A stretch of 50,782 nt of DNA from Pseudomonadota bacterium. Its GTDB lineage: Bacteria; Pseudomonadota; Alphaproteobacteria; Caulobacterales; Caulobacteraceae. The position numbers were made by a program, and so were the translations under genes. The stretch spans positions 1 through 50,782 of the forward strand of contig JAFEEA010000003.1 of NCBI GenBank assembly GCA_018241335.1, given 5' to 3'. The notes beneath the pieces are model-generated. The model did not search any database and had not been told where the DNA came from. It saw only the letters and a program-made list of their open reading frames with translations. Shown in pieces: positions 42,596 to 50,782 of this stretch; position 1 is the stretch's first letter; every line of letters begins with the position of its first letter.

Positions 42596-44008
42596 ATGAC
42601 CCGCCCGATCCTGCATCATCCCGATCGCCTGTTCCCGGCCGAGCCGGAGACGCGGGCCATCGCCCGGCGGCTGTACGATCAGGTCAAGGCCCTGCCGATC
42701 CTCTCGCCCCATGGGCACACGGACCCGGCCTGGTTCGCCGACGACGCGCCCTTCGCCAATCCCGCCGACCTGCTGCTGGCGCCCGATCACTACCTGTTCC
42801 GCATGCTCTATTCGCAGGGCGTGGCGATGGAACGGCTGCGGGTGGCGCGGCGGGGGGAAGGGGCCGGCGGCGATCCGCGCGAGGCCTGGCGGCTGTTCGC
42901 CGAGCACTTCCACCTGTTCCGGGGCACGCCCTCGGCGATCTGGCTGAACCACGTCTTCGCCGAGGTGTTCGGCCTGGAGGTCGCTCTGGAGGCGGCCACG
43001 GCCGACCTCTACTACGACGCCATGGACGCGGCCCTGAAGACGCCGGCGTTCCGGCCCCGCGCCCTCTTCGAGCGGTTCGGCATCGAGGTCCTGGCCACCA
43101 CCGAGAGCCCGTCCGACGACCTGGTGCATCACCGCAAGCTGGCTGGCTCCGGCTGGTCCGGCCGGGTGGTCACCGCCTATCGCCCGGACCCCGTGATCGA
43201 CTGCGAGCACGAGGCGTTCCGGGACGCCCTGGCGGCCTTCGCGGAGCTGAGCGGCCAGGATATCGGCTCGTGGAAGGGGTACCTGGAGGCGCACCGCATC
43301 CGCCGGGCCGCCTTCGCCGCGGTGGGCGCCACCTCCACCGACCACGGCCATCCCACCGCCGCCACCCTGGACCTGGCGCCGCCGCAGGCCGAGGCCCTGT
43401 TCGAGACGGTGATCTCCGGCCGCGCCACGCCGGCGGAGGCCGAGGCCTTCCGCGCCCAGATGCTGACCGAGATGGCCCGAATGAGCCTGGACGACGGCCT
43501 GGTGATGCAGATCCACCCCGGCTCGTTCCGCAACCACAACGCCCGGGTGTTCGCCGACTTCGGTCGCGACAAGGGCGCCGACATTCCGACGTCCACGGAC
43601 TATGTGCGGGCGCTGAAACCTCTGCTGGACCGGTTCGGCAACGAGGCGGGGCTGACGGTGATCCTGTTCACCCTGGACGAGACGGCCTACGCCCGCGAGC
43701 TGGCGCCCCTGGCCGGTCACTATCCGATCCTCAAGCTCGGGCCGGCCTGGTGGTTCCACGACAGCCCCGAGGGGATGCGCCGGTTCCGCGAGCAGACCAC
43801 CGAGACCGCCGGCTTCTACAACACCGTCGGCTTCAACGACGACACCCGCGCGTTCCTCTCCATCCCGGCCCGCCACGACGTCGCACGGCGCGTGGACTGC
43901 GGCTTCCTCGCCCGCCTGGTGGCCGAGCACCGCCTGGCCGAGGACGAGGCCGCCGAGGTGGCCCGCGACCTCGCCTATCGTCTGCCCAAGCAGGCCTACA
44001 AGCTCTGA
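42596..44008 (+). CDS. uxaC: Glucuronate isomerase
   Basis: A 470-residue uronate isomerase of the amidohydrolase superfamily, converting D-glucuronate to D-fructuronate and D-galacturonate to D-tagaturonate. Evidence: LPILSPHGHTDPAWFADD with metal-binding H39 and H41, VLATTESPSDDLVHH, LVMQIHPGSFRNHN, KLGPAWWFHDSPEGM, and ARHDVARRVDCGFLARLV near the end. Length and motif order match UxaC. The ATG at 42596 is preferred to an upstream frame. It heads the uxaC-kduI-kduD-ppc series and is preceded by the LacI-type operator. Confidence 0.96.
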   Translation: MTRPILHHPDRLFPAEPETRAIARRLYDQVKALPILSPHGHTDPAWFADDAPFANPADLLLAPDHYLFRMLYSQGVAMERLRVARRGEGAGGDPREAWRLFAEHFHLFRGTPSAIWLNHVFAEVFGLEVALEAATADLYYDAMDAALKTPAFRPRALFERFGIEVLATTESPSDDLVHHRKLAGSGWSGRVVTAYRPDPVIDCEHEAFRDALAAFAELSGQDIGSWKGYLEAHRIRRAAFAAVGATSTDHGHPTAATLDLAPPQAEALFETVISGRATPAEAEAFRAQMLTEMARMSLDDGLVMQIHPGSFRNHNARVFADFGRDKGADIPTSTDYVRALKPLLDRFGNEAGLTVILFTLDETAYARELAPLAGHYPILKLGPAWWFHDSPEGMRRFREQTTETAGFYNTVGFNDDTRAFLSIPARHDVARRVDCGFLARLVAEHRLAEDEAAEVARDLAYRLPKQAYKL

Positions 44009-44035
44009 ACAACAACACCGCCTGAGGACGCGCCC

Positions 44036-44884
44036 ATGTTCCGCAAGACCTACCACGCCACCCATCCCGACATGATGGACGGGGCCAGCAACGACGCCCT
44101 GCGCGCCCGCTACCTGATCGACGGCCTGTTCGCCCCGGACGAGGTGCGGCTGAACTATTGCCACAACGAGCGCTTCGTCATCGGCGGCGCGGCCCCGGTG
44201 GCCAACACCGTGTCCCTGCCGCTGCAGACCGAGCCGGAGTCGGCCAAGGGCCAGCCCTTCCTTGAGCGGCGGGAGCTGGGCGCGGTGAACGTCGGCGACG
44301 GCGAGGGGACGGTCACGGTCGACGGCGTCGCCTATCTGCTGAAGCCGCGCGACGGGCTCTACATCCCGATGGGCAGCGCCGAGGTGACCTTCGCCTCGGC
44401 CAGCGCCGCCACCCCGGCGCGGTTCTACCTGGCCAGCACGCCGGCCCATGCCCGCTTCGAGGTCAAGCACATCTCCATCGACCAGGCCGTGCCTCTGGAG
44501 CGTGGGTCGCTGGAGACCTCCAACGAGCGGACCATCTACCAGTACATCGTGCCGGCCACCTGCCGCTCGGCGCAGCTGCTCCTGGGACTGACGATCCTCA
44601 AGACCGGCAGCGTCTGGAACACCATGCCTCCGCACCTGCACGACCGCCGGTCCGAGGTCTATTTCTACTTCGGCCTCAAGGACGACGAGCGGGTGTTCCA
44701 CTTCATGGGCGAGCCGGACGCGGCGCGCCACATCGTCGTCGCCAACCAGGAGGCGGTCGTCTCGCCGCCGTGGTCGATCCACATGGGGTCGGGCACGTCC
44801 AACTACGCCTTCATCTGGGCCATGGGCGGCGAGAACCTCGACTACACCGACATGAACGTGCTCGACATCTGCCAGCTGAAGTAG
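44036..44884 (+). CDS. kduI: 5-keto-4-deoxyuronate isomerase
   Basis: A 282-residue cupin isomerase interconverting 5-keto-4-deoxyuronate and 2,5-diketo-3-deoxygluconate in pectin and uronate breakdown. The zinc ligands are H200, H202 and E207 in [16 protein letters not shown], and H249 in [10 protein letters not shown]. These match the spacing of E. coli KduI (length 278). It starts 27 bases after uxaC with GAGGA upstream and is followed nine bases later by kduD, its pathway partner. Confidence 0.97.
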   Translation: MFRKTYHATHPDMMDGASNDALRARYLIDGLFAPDEVRLNYCHNERFVIGGAAPVANTVSLPLQTEPESAKGQPFLERRELGAVNVGDGEGTVTVDGVAYLLKPRDGLYIPMGSAEVTFASASAATPARFYLASTPAHARFEVKHISIDQAVPLERGSLETSNERTIYQYIVPATCRSAQLLLGLTILKTGSVWNTMPPHLHDRRSEVYFYFGLKDDERVFHFMGEPDAARHIVVANQEAVVSPPWSIHMGSGTSNYAFIWAMGGENLDYTDMNVLDICQLK

Positions 44885-44893
44885 GCGACGCGC

Positions 44894-45649
44894 ATGACCA
44901 ACCCCTTCGACCTCACCGGCCGGGTCGCCGTCGTCACCGGCGCCAACACCGGCATCGGCCAGGGGATCGCCGTCGCCCTGGCCGAGGCGGGGGCCGATAT
45001 CGTGGCGGTGGGGCGGACGCCGCCGACGCAGACCCAGCAGGCGGTCACGGCCCTGGGCCGCGCCTTCCTGTCGGTGGAGGCGGACCTGGGAACGCTGGAG
45101 CCCATCGCGCGCATCGTCGAGGCGACCCGGGCGCGGTTCGGGCGGCTGGACATCCTGGTCAACAACGCCGGCCTGATCCGGCGGGCCGACGCCCTCGACT
45201 TCACCGAGGCCGACTGGGACACGGTGGTCGACGTGAACCTGAAGAGCGCCTTCTTCCTGGCCCAGGCCGCGGGGCGGCAAATGATCAATCAAGGCGGCGG
45301 CAAGATCATCAATGTCGCCTCGATGCTGTCGTACCAGGGCGGGATACGGGTCGCCTCCTACACGGCCAGCAAGAGCGGGCTTGCGGGGCTGACCCGACTT
45401 CTGGCCAATGAGTGGGCGGCGAAAGGGATCAATGTGAACGCCATCGCGCCCGGCTACATCGAGACCAACAACACCGAGGCCCTGCGCGCCGATGAGGGGC
45501 GCAGCCGCGACATCCTGGCCCGCATCCCGGCAGGGCGCTGGGGCCGGCCGTCCGACCTGGGCGGCGCCGCGGTGTTCCTGGCCTCGTCCGCCTCGGACTA
45601 TGTGCACGGGACGCTCCTGGCGGTGGATGGCGGTTGGCTCGCCCGGTAG
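44894..45649 (+). CDS. kduD: 2-deoxy-D-gluconate 3-dehydrogenase / KduD
   Basis: A 251-residue short-chain dehydrogenase reducing 2,5-diketo-3-deoxygluconate to 2-keto-3-deoxygluconate. TGANTGIGQGIA binds the cofactor, NNAG is at 90-93, and the catalytic S143, Y156 and K160 are in place (VASMLS and YTASK). NVNAIAPGYIETNNTEALR is characteristic of KduD. It follows kduI directly. Its last 16 bases overlap the start of the PEP carboxylase gene in another frame. Confidence 0.95.
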   Translation: MTNPFDLTGRVAVVTGANTGIGQGIAVALAEAGADIVAVGRTPPTQTQQAVTALGRAFLSVEADLGTLEPIARIVEATRARFGRLDILVNNAGLIRRADALDFTEADWDTVVDVNLKSAFFLAQAAGRQMINQGGGKIINVASMLSYQGGIRVASYTASKSGLAGLTRLLANEWAAKGINVNAIAPGYIETNNTEALRADEGRSRDILARIPAGRWGRPSDLGGAAVFLASSASDYVHGTLLAVDGGWLAR

Positions 45650-48270
45650 CCCAGACCACCTCGGCCCTGCTGGAAGGGCTGCTGACCGAGGCCATCGCCG
45701 AGGCCGACGGGCCGGACGCCGTGGCCCTGATCGCCAGGGTCCAGGCCGGCGAGGCGAATCTCAAGGATCTCACCGCCGAACAAGGCGAGTTCGTCGCCCG
45801 GGCGCTGACCTGCCGCTCGCTGCTGATGTCCATCGCCGAGGACGCCGCCGGCCGCAGGCGCAGCGCCGAGGCCGAGGCCCTTGACCCCTCCGATCCGCTG
45901 CGCTCACTGCACGCCAGCGTCGAGGCGGTGAAGGCGGCCGGCGGGCCCGCGCCGCGCAAGGCCCTGGACGGGCTGGACGTGACCCCGGTGTTCACCGCCC
46001 ATCCCACCGAGGTGCGCCGGCGCGCGGTGGTGGAGCGGGAGTTCGAGATCTCGCGCCTGATCCTGGGCGCCCGGCACCGGCTGAACCCAGCCCAGGAGAC
46101 CCGCTACCGCGAGGATCTCTACCGCGAGATCGCCCTGCTCTGGCGCATGCGCCTGCATCGGCCCGAGCGGATCGCCGTGGCCGACGAGATCCGCAACGCC
46201 CTGGCCATCGTCCGAGACAGCGTCCTGCCGGCCCTGGCCGAGCTCTTCGAGAACTGGAGCCGCGACCTCGGGCCGGCCATGCCAGACCATCCGATCCTGC
46301 GGCTGGGCTCGTGGATCGGCGGCGACCGCGACGGTCATCCCGGGGTCAACGACGAGACCCTGCGCGCGGCGCTGAGATCCAACGCCCGGGTGATCCTGAA
46401 CCACTATTCGGACGAAGTGCGGGCGCTGTGGTTCGACCTCGCCATTTCCTCGGACCTGAGCCCGGTGTCGGCGGCGCTGCAGGCTCTGGCCGACACCGCC
46501 ACCGACATGTCGCCCCACCGCCGGGACGAGCCCTATCGCCTGGCGCTGGAGCACATCTGGGAGCGGCTGTCGGGCACAGCCAACCGTCTGGCGGGCGGCA
46601 GCTATCCGGCGCGGGCCGAAGCCTATGACCATCCTCGCGAATTTGTCGCCGACCTGGAGGTGGTCAGCGCCTCCCTGACCGAGAACGGCGACGCGCGGCT
46701 GGTGGGGCACCGGCTGGCGACCCTGATCGCCCTGGCCCGCGCCTGCGGGTTCCACCTGTTGCGGCTGGACTTGCGCCAGAACGCCGACGTGCACGAGCGG
46801 GTGCTGACCGAGCTCTTCGACCGCGCAGCGACGGGCGTGGAGTACGACGTCCTGACCGAGGCCAAACGGGTGAAGGTGCTGCTGGCCGAGCTGTCGCACG
46901 AGCGGCCGCTGCGCTCGCCCTTCGCGAGCTATTCGCCGGAGACCGCCAAGGAACTGGCCACCCTGGACGCCGCCGCCGAGGCGGTGCGCCTCTACGGCAA
47001 GGAGGCGTTCTGCGCCTATGTGGTCTCCAAGACCGACTCCCTGTCGGACATGCTGGAGCCCCTGGTGCTGCTGAAGCAGGTGGGGCTGGTCACCGGCGGG
47101 GCCGAGCCGCGCACCCAGCTGCCGGTCTCGCCCCTGTTCGAGACCATCGACGACCTGGAGCACGGCCCCTCGATCCTGTCGGCGTGGCTGCGGCTGCCGG
47201 AGGCGCGCAGCCTGCTGGGCAAGCCGGCGGTCCAGGACGTGATGCTGGGCTATTCGGACTCCAACAAGGACGGCGGCTACGTCACCAGCCGGTTCTCCGT
47301 CGTCCGCGCCGCCGAGCGCCTGGCCGAGCGGTGCGAGGACCATCACGTGGGCCTGCGCCTATTCCACGGCCGGGGCGGCTCGATCGGCCGCGGCGGCGGC
47401 CCGGCGCCGAGGGCGGTGCTGGCGCAGCCGCCGGGCTCGGTGCAGGGGCGCATCCGGATGACCGAGCAGGGCGAGATGATCGCCCACCGGTTCGGCGACC
47501 AGCCCATCGCCCGCCGCAGCCTGGAGAGCCTGGTCGCCGCCACGGTGCTGGCCAGCCACAAGCCCGTCGAGGCCAGGCCCGGCGCGGCCAGGCACGAGCA
47601 CACCTTGCGAGCCCTGTCGGCCGGGGCCTTCGCCGCCTACCGCGCCCTGGTCTACGACGACCCGGCCTTCGCCGACTTCTTCTGGTCGGCCACGCCGATC
47701 ACCGAGATCGCGTCGCTGAACATCGGCAGCCGTCCCGCCTCGCGCGGCGCCGGCCGGCGGATCGAGGATCTGCGCGCCATCCCCTGGGTGTTCTCCTGGT
47801 CGCAGGCGCGGTTCCTGCTGCCCAGCTGGTACGGCTTCGCCGGCGGGGTCGAGCGCGCGGGGCTGACGGCCGGCGCGCTGCGGGATCTGCGCGGCGGATC
47901 GGAGTTCTTCGCCACCCTGATGGCCAACATGGAGCTGGCCCTGGTGCAGGCGGACATGGATCTGGCCGGCCGGTATGCCGCCCTGGCGTCGGACCAGGCC
48001 TCGGCGCGGCGGATCATGGACCAGGTGAGGCGCGAGCACGCCGCCGCCGTGGACATGGCCCTGGCCACGCGGGGCGGGACCAGCCTGCTGGAAGACCAGC
48101 CGCACCTTCGCGCCTCCATCACCCGGGCCCTTGAGGCGATCGCGCCCCTCAACGCCCTGCAGCTGGAACTGCTGGGCCGCCGGCGCGGCGGCGATGCCTC
48201 CGAAGAGGTGTTCCTGGGCGTCGAGCTGACAATCGCCGGCATCGCGGCGGGCCTACGGACCACGGGCTGA
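45634..48270 (+). CDS. ppc: Phosphoenolpyruvate carboxylase
   Basis: An 878-residue PEP carboxylase, fixing bicarbonate onto PEP to give oxaloacetate. The catalytic motif VFTAHPTEVRRR (H123) is intact, as are GGDRDGHPGVND, VMLGYSDSNKDGGY (PEP-binding), LFHGRGGSIGRGGGP and the C-terminal LGVELTIAGIAAGLR TTG end. The start appears to be a TTG at 45634 inside the end of kduD. No better ATG or GTG keeps the conserved N-terminal helix, so ppc is probably translated by coupling to kduD. It may serve as anaplerotic supply during uronate growth, or simply share the locus. The N-terminus is slightly shorter than in E. coli Ppc. Confidence 0.95.
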   Translation: MARPVAQTTSALLEGLLTEAIAEADGPDAVALIARVQAGEANLKDLTAEQGEFVARALTCRSLLMSIAEDAAGRRRSAEAEALDPSDPLRSLHASVEAVKAAGGPAPRKALDGLDVTPVFTAHPTEVRRRAVVEREFEISRLILGARHRLNPAQETRYREDLYREIALLWRMRLHRPERIAVADEIRNALAIVRDSVLPALAELFENWSRDLGPAMPDHPILRLGSWIGGDRDGHPGVNDETLRAALRSNARVILNHYSDEVRALWFDLAISSDLSPVSAALQALADTATDMSPHRRDEPYRLALEHIWERLSGTANRLAGGSYPARAEAYDHPREFVADLEVVSASLTENGDARLVGHRLATLIALARACGFHLLRLDLRQNADVHERVLTELFDRAATGVEYDVLTEAKRVKVLLAELSHERPLRSPFASYSPETAKELATLDAAAEAVRLYGKEAFCAYVVSKTDSLSDMLEPLVLLKQVGLVTGGAEPRTQLPVSPLFETIDDLEHGPSILSAWLRLPEARSLLGKPAVQDVMLGYSDSNKDGGYVTSRFSVVRAAERLAERCEDHHVGLRLFHGRGGSIGRGGGPAPRAVLAQPPGSVQGRIRMTEQGEMIAHRFGDQPIARRSLESLVAATVLASHKPVEARPGAARHEHTLRALSAGAFAAYRALVYDDPAFADFFWSATPITEIASLNIGSRPASRGAGRRIEDLRAIPWVFSWSQARFLLPSWYGFAGGVERAGLTAGALRDLRGGSEFFATLMANMELALVQADMDLAGRYAALASDQASARRIMDQVRREHAAAVDMALATRGGTSLLEDQPHLRASITRALEAIAPLNALQLELLGRRRGGDASEEVFLGVELTIAGIAAGLRTTG

Positions 48271-48297
48271 GGCCGCCGCCCGGCCGTCGCCCTTCCC

Positions 48298-49374
48298 CTA
48301 CTGCGGCGCGTCCTTTGCCCAGGGACTGCCCAGCAGGAAGCATCGGGGCAGCTTGGCGGGCGGATCGCCGATCCCATAGGGCGCGGCGGCCGGCGCGGTG
48401 GTCCAGATGTCCGGGTCCTCGAGACCCAGCCGCCAGATCGCCACGCCCGACAGGCCGGCGGCGCGGGCGGCCGCCAGCTCATAGGACCAGGTGTGGGCGT
48501 CGGTCATCCAGGCTGTGTGGCGGGCGCCGGCCTTGTCGCGATAACGGAAGACAGCGTTTGCGCTGGCCGGGTCATGGGCGATCTCGACGCCATGGGCCGC
48601 GGCGACGGCCTTGGCGGCTGGCACGCTGGTGACGGTGGCCGCCTTGCCGTTCGGCCAGTCGTAGCCGTAAGTCCCCACCGCCAGCAGCACCTTGGCCGGG
48701 TCGACGCCGGTCAGCTTCACCGGCAGCACCGCCTCCAGCCAGTCCTCGCCGGCCACCGGTCCGGGCGTCGAGGTCGACCAGCATTCATCATAGGCCATCA
48801 GCACCAGGCGATCAGAGGCGGCGGCCAGGGGCCGGATCACGGCGGGGTCGGCGCTGAGGAACGCGGTCACCCAGGCGCGCTTGCCGACCTGGCCCATGGC
48901 CCGGCGTGTCTCGGCCACGAAGGCCGGATAGGCCGCCGCGCCGGCGGGGGTCAGGTTCTCGAAGTCGAGCACGACTCCGGCCCAGCCGCGCGCCTTGGCG
49001 AGGCCCGCCAGCCGGGCGGCGATCCGGGCGCGGGTCCGGGGATCGGCGACGGCGGCGCTGGCCGCGGCCGTGTCCCACACCCCGTCGTGGGCGTTGGTGA
49101 CCACCGGCATGACCTTGATCGCGGGCGAGCGCTTCAGAACCGCCTGGGCGGCGGGATCGGGGCTCAAGGCCAGGGTCCCGGCCGCCGTGGTCAGGGCGAT
49201 CCACTGCGGGGCGAAGACGTCGATGCCGTCGGCGTGGGCGGCCAGGTCCGGCGCGCTGGCCGGATCCCAGGGAACATGGAAGGCGGTCACCTCGCCCAGT
49301 CCGGGCGGGCGAGCGAGGGCGGAGCCGGCGCCCAGGGCGAGCGCGGCGGCGGCGAACATCGAGCGGAGACGCAT
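48298..49374 (-). CDS. Secreted GH18-like (beta/alpha)8 protein
   Basis: A protein of about 358 residues with a signal peptide (MRLRSMFAAAALALGAGSALA) and a TIM-barrel resembling glycoside hydrolase family 18. ADGIDVFAPQWIAL, KVMPVVTNAHDGVWD, GWAGVVLDFENL (D137 and E139 at the catalytic strand end), VLMAYDECW, and a final tryptophan strand VAIWRLGLEDPDIW are visible. The acidic motif is shortened to LDFE, compared with DxxDxDxE. Similar domains occur in multidomain polysaccharide deacetylase proteins. It could cleave or bind an N-acetylglucosamine polymer in the periplasm or outside the cell. The ATG at 49374 is preferred on signal-peptide grounds. It is convergent with ppc. Confidence 0.82.
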   Translation of the reverse strand: MRLRSMFAAAALALGAGSALARPPGLGEVTAFHVPWDPASAPDLAAHADGIDVFAPQWIALTTAAGTLALSPDPAAQAVLKRSPAIKVMPVVTNAHDGVWDTAAASAAVADPRTRARIAARLAGLAKARGWAGVVLDFENLTPAGAAAYPAFVAETRRAMGQVGKRAWVTAFLSADPAVIRPLAAASDRLVLMAYDECWSTSTPGPVAGEDWLEAVLPVKLTGVDPAKVLLAVGTYGYDWPNGKAATVTSVPAAKAVAAAHGVEIAHDPASANAVFRYRDKAGARHTAWMTDAHTWSYELAAARAAGLSGVAIWRLGLEDPDIWTTAPAAAPYGIGDPPAKLPRCFLLGSPWAKDAPQ

Positions 49375-49504
49375 CGGCCGGCTTCTATCGCGGCTCCGGC
49401 GCCAAATCGAGGCGCGGCAAGAGATCGCCGAGAATTCGGCATGGGCGCGGCGGTCGCCCGGCAGGCGCTGCGGCATCCGGTCTCATAGGTATTGATCCGT
49501 AGGT

Positions 49505-49519
49505 TTAACCGCGGATTAG
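49505..49519. promoter_or_regulatory. CtrA-like box
   Basis: TTAA-CCGCGGA-TTAG fits the CtrA consensus TTAA-N7-TTAA with one mismatch. It lies in the 293-base gap (49375-49667) between the GH18-like gene and the chemoreceptor gene, about 150 bases before the latter. CtrA controls chemotaxis and motility genes in Caulobacter. The evidence is a single half-perfect match in a short AT-rich patch. Nothing else was recognised in this gap. Confidence 0.35.
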
Positions 49520-49667
49520 CCAAGGACGGCGGACTTCATGTGCGAAGTTCAATCTTCGCGTGATTCCGAGGCCCCAAGAAGCCTGGGAAAACAGTGTAAT
49601 CCGGGATGGATCCTTCAGATCTGGGCGCCGGGAGTGAGAATTATTTGCAAGGGATAGGTCGAGGCAG

Positions 49668-50782
49668 ATGAATTCAGGCAAGGGTGACTCCTCCGGGCTG
49701 CGCGGACGGCTGGCCTTCATGAAGCTGGACGAGGCGGCCGGCGGGCGCCTGCGCGCCGCCAAGGGGCCGGTGATGAAGGCCCTGCCCGGCGCCCTCGACG
49801 CCTTCTACGACCAGGTCCGGGCCTTTCCGGAGACACGCGCCTTCTTCGACTCGGATGCGGCGATCGGCAGCGCCAAGTCACGGCAGCTCGGCCATTGGGA
49901 AGCGCTCTCCGAAGGCCGGTTCGACGACGGCTACCTTCGCGCCGTCACGGCGGTGGGCGAAATCCACGCCCGCATCGGCCTGGAGCCGCGCTGGTACATT
50001 GGCGGCTACGCCCTGGTCCTGGAAAAGCTGGTCGCGGCGGTCGTCGCCGCGCGCTGGCCGAAGACGGGCGGCCTGGGTTTCGCCGCCAGGGGACCCGGCG
50101 CTGATGATGTCGCCGCCGAGATCGGGGCGGTCATCAAGGCCACCCTCCTCGACATGGACCTGGCCATTTCGGTCTATCTGGAGGCGTCCGACCGGGCCCG
50201 GAAGGCGCTGGAAGAGGAGACCCGCGCCACCAACGAGGCGGTGATGGAGACCATCGGCGGCGCGCTGACGGCCATGGCCGAGGGTGATGTCACCCGGCGC
50301 ATCGGCGACGAGATGCCCTCCGCCTACCAGCGCCTGCGCGACGACTACAACGGAGCCATCGACAAGGTGCGCGACGCGCTAGCCCGGGTGCGAGGCAGTT
50401 CGGCGCAGATCGGCACGGCCACCGACGAGATCACCGCCGCCTCGGACGACCTGTCGCGCCGGACCGAGCAACAGGCCGCCAGCCTGGAAGAGACCGCCGC
50501 CGCCCTCGAACAGATCACCGCCACCGTCCAGCGCACCGCCGCCGGCGCGCGCAGCGCCAAGGACGCGGTCGGCGCCGCCAAGGACGTGGCCGACCGCTCC
50601 GGCGAGGTGGTCGCCAAGGCCGTCAGCGCCATGAACGAGATCGAGAGCTCGTCCAAGGAAATCAGCCAGATCATCGGGGTGATCGATGAGATCGCCTTCC
50701 AGACCAATCTGCTGGCCCTAAACGCGGGCGTCGAGGCGGCCCGGGCGGGCGAGGCGGGCCGCGGCTTCGCGGTGGTGGCCTC
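49668..50782 (+). CDS. Globin-coupled methyl-accepting chemotaxis protein (partial)
   Basis: The first 371 residues of a cytoplasmic chemoreceptor; the gene runs off the window. Residues about 15-170 form a protoglobin sensor ([35 protein letters not shown]), with H100 as the likely haem-binding proximal histidine. No transmembrane segments are present. A short HAMP-like linker ([16 protein letters not shown]) precedes the signalling coil, with [19 protein letters not shown] as the methylation region and [16 protein letters not shown] as the hairpin tip that binds CheA/CheW. It would sense oxygen or another gas for aerotaxis. The ATG at 49668 follows GAGG. The C-terminal end, including any CheR/CheB docking pentapeptide, is outside the window. 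Confidence 0.9.
   Translation, partial: MNSGKGDSSGLRGRLAFMKLDEAAGGRLRAAKGPVMKALPGALDAFYDQVRAFPETRAFFDSDAAIGSAKSRQLGHWEALSEGRFDDGYLRAVTAVGEIHARIGLEPRWYIGGYALVLEKLVAAVVAARWPKTGGLGFAARGPGADDVAAEIGAVIKATLLDMDLAISVYLEASDRARKALEEETRATNEAVMETIGGALTAMAEGDVTRRIGDEMPSAYQRLRDDYNGAIDKVRDALARVRGSSAQIGTATDEITAASDDLSRRTEQQAASLEETAAALEQITATVQRTAAGARSAKDAVGAAKDVADRSGEVVAKAVSAMNEIESSSKEISQIIGVIDEIAFQTNLLALNAGVEAARAGEAGRGFAVVA

Noticed and set aside
42497-45607. 1036-residue minus-strand frame opposite uxaC, kduI and kduD
   Set aside because: It covers three well-identified genes in antisense, has no motif or ribosome site, and shows the composition of a shadow frame.

Overview
The window is very GC-rich, densely coded, and dominated by alphaproteobacterial gene families. 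The best match by gene content is Caulobacter or a close relative such as Phenylobacterium. The main reasons are a ceramide-synthesis locus of the Caulobacter type (serine palmitoyltransferase, dedicated ACP, acyl-ACP synthetase, ceramide reductase, bacterial ceramide synthase), a TonB-dependent receptor, hexuronate genes under a LacI-type regulator, and a CtrA-like box. No rRNA, tRNA, CRISPR array, insertion sequence or phage gene was recognised.

Region 1 (1-11.4 kb) is mixed. It holds a formylglycine-type sulfatase divergent from a class III aminotransferase, a ketosynthase/ACP pair, a TonB receptor with a secreted class A acid phosphatase, and a MoxR ATPase with a CoxE-type VWA protein. 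Region 2 (11.5-28.3 kb) is the most interesting. aasR-cerR and acpR-spt-lptFG-bcerS lie in a row on the minus strand and cover every known bacterial ceramide-synthesis step. They are co-transcribed with a single-polypeptide fusion of LptF and LptG. An MsbA-type ABC exporter diverges from them. Next come a CDP-alcohol phosphotransferase facing an inositol-phosphate-cytidylyltransferase-like enzyme, an asparaginase, a GT4 glycosyltransferase, a two-HKD phospholipase D/cardiolipin-synthase-like protein and a radical SAM/SPASM protein. I infer that the locus makes ceramide, may add a phospho-polyol (inositol-like) or sugar head group, and moves the product across the envelope with a dedicated Lpt-like permease.

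Region 3 (28.3-34.4 kb) holds a small secreted DUF2141 protein, a gene-poor stretch with an orphan terminator-like hairpin, a 42-residue membrane protein, kynB-kynU (tryptophan to anthranilate), and an unusual Mpl-like Mur ligase. Region 4 (32.9-48.3 kb) contains hexuronate catabolism in two blocks. A fructuronate-reductase-like gene diverges from a LacI regulator, and uxaC-kduI-kduD-ppc lies 8 kb away. Identical 14-bp operator-like sites precede both blocks. Between them are a DEAD-box helicase, a metallo-beta-lactamase-fold hydrolase and an aromatic-catabolism operon (TetR, extradiol dioxygenase, FAH-family hydrolase, flavin hydroxylase). That operon's regulator seems to be read from a leaderless mRNA with two operators over its own promoter.

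Region 5 (48.3 kb to the end) has a secreted GH18-like protein and the start of a globin-coupled chemoreceptor cut by the window edge. A family of GC-rich, hairpin-forming repeats lies at positions 1-62, 8774-8955 and 32811-32963. In the two complete copies it forms inverted pairs between convergent genes, probably acting as bidirectional transcription ends.
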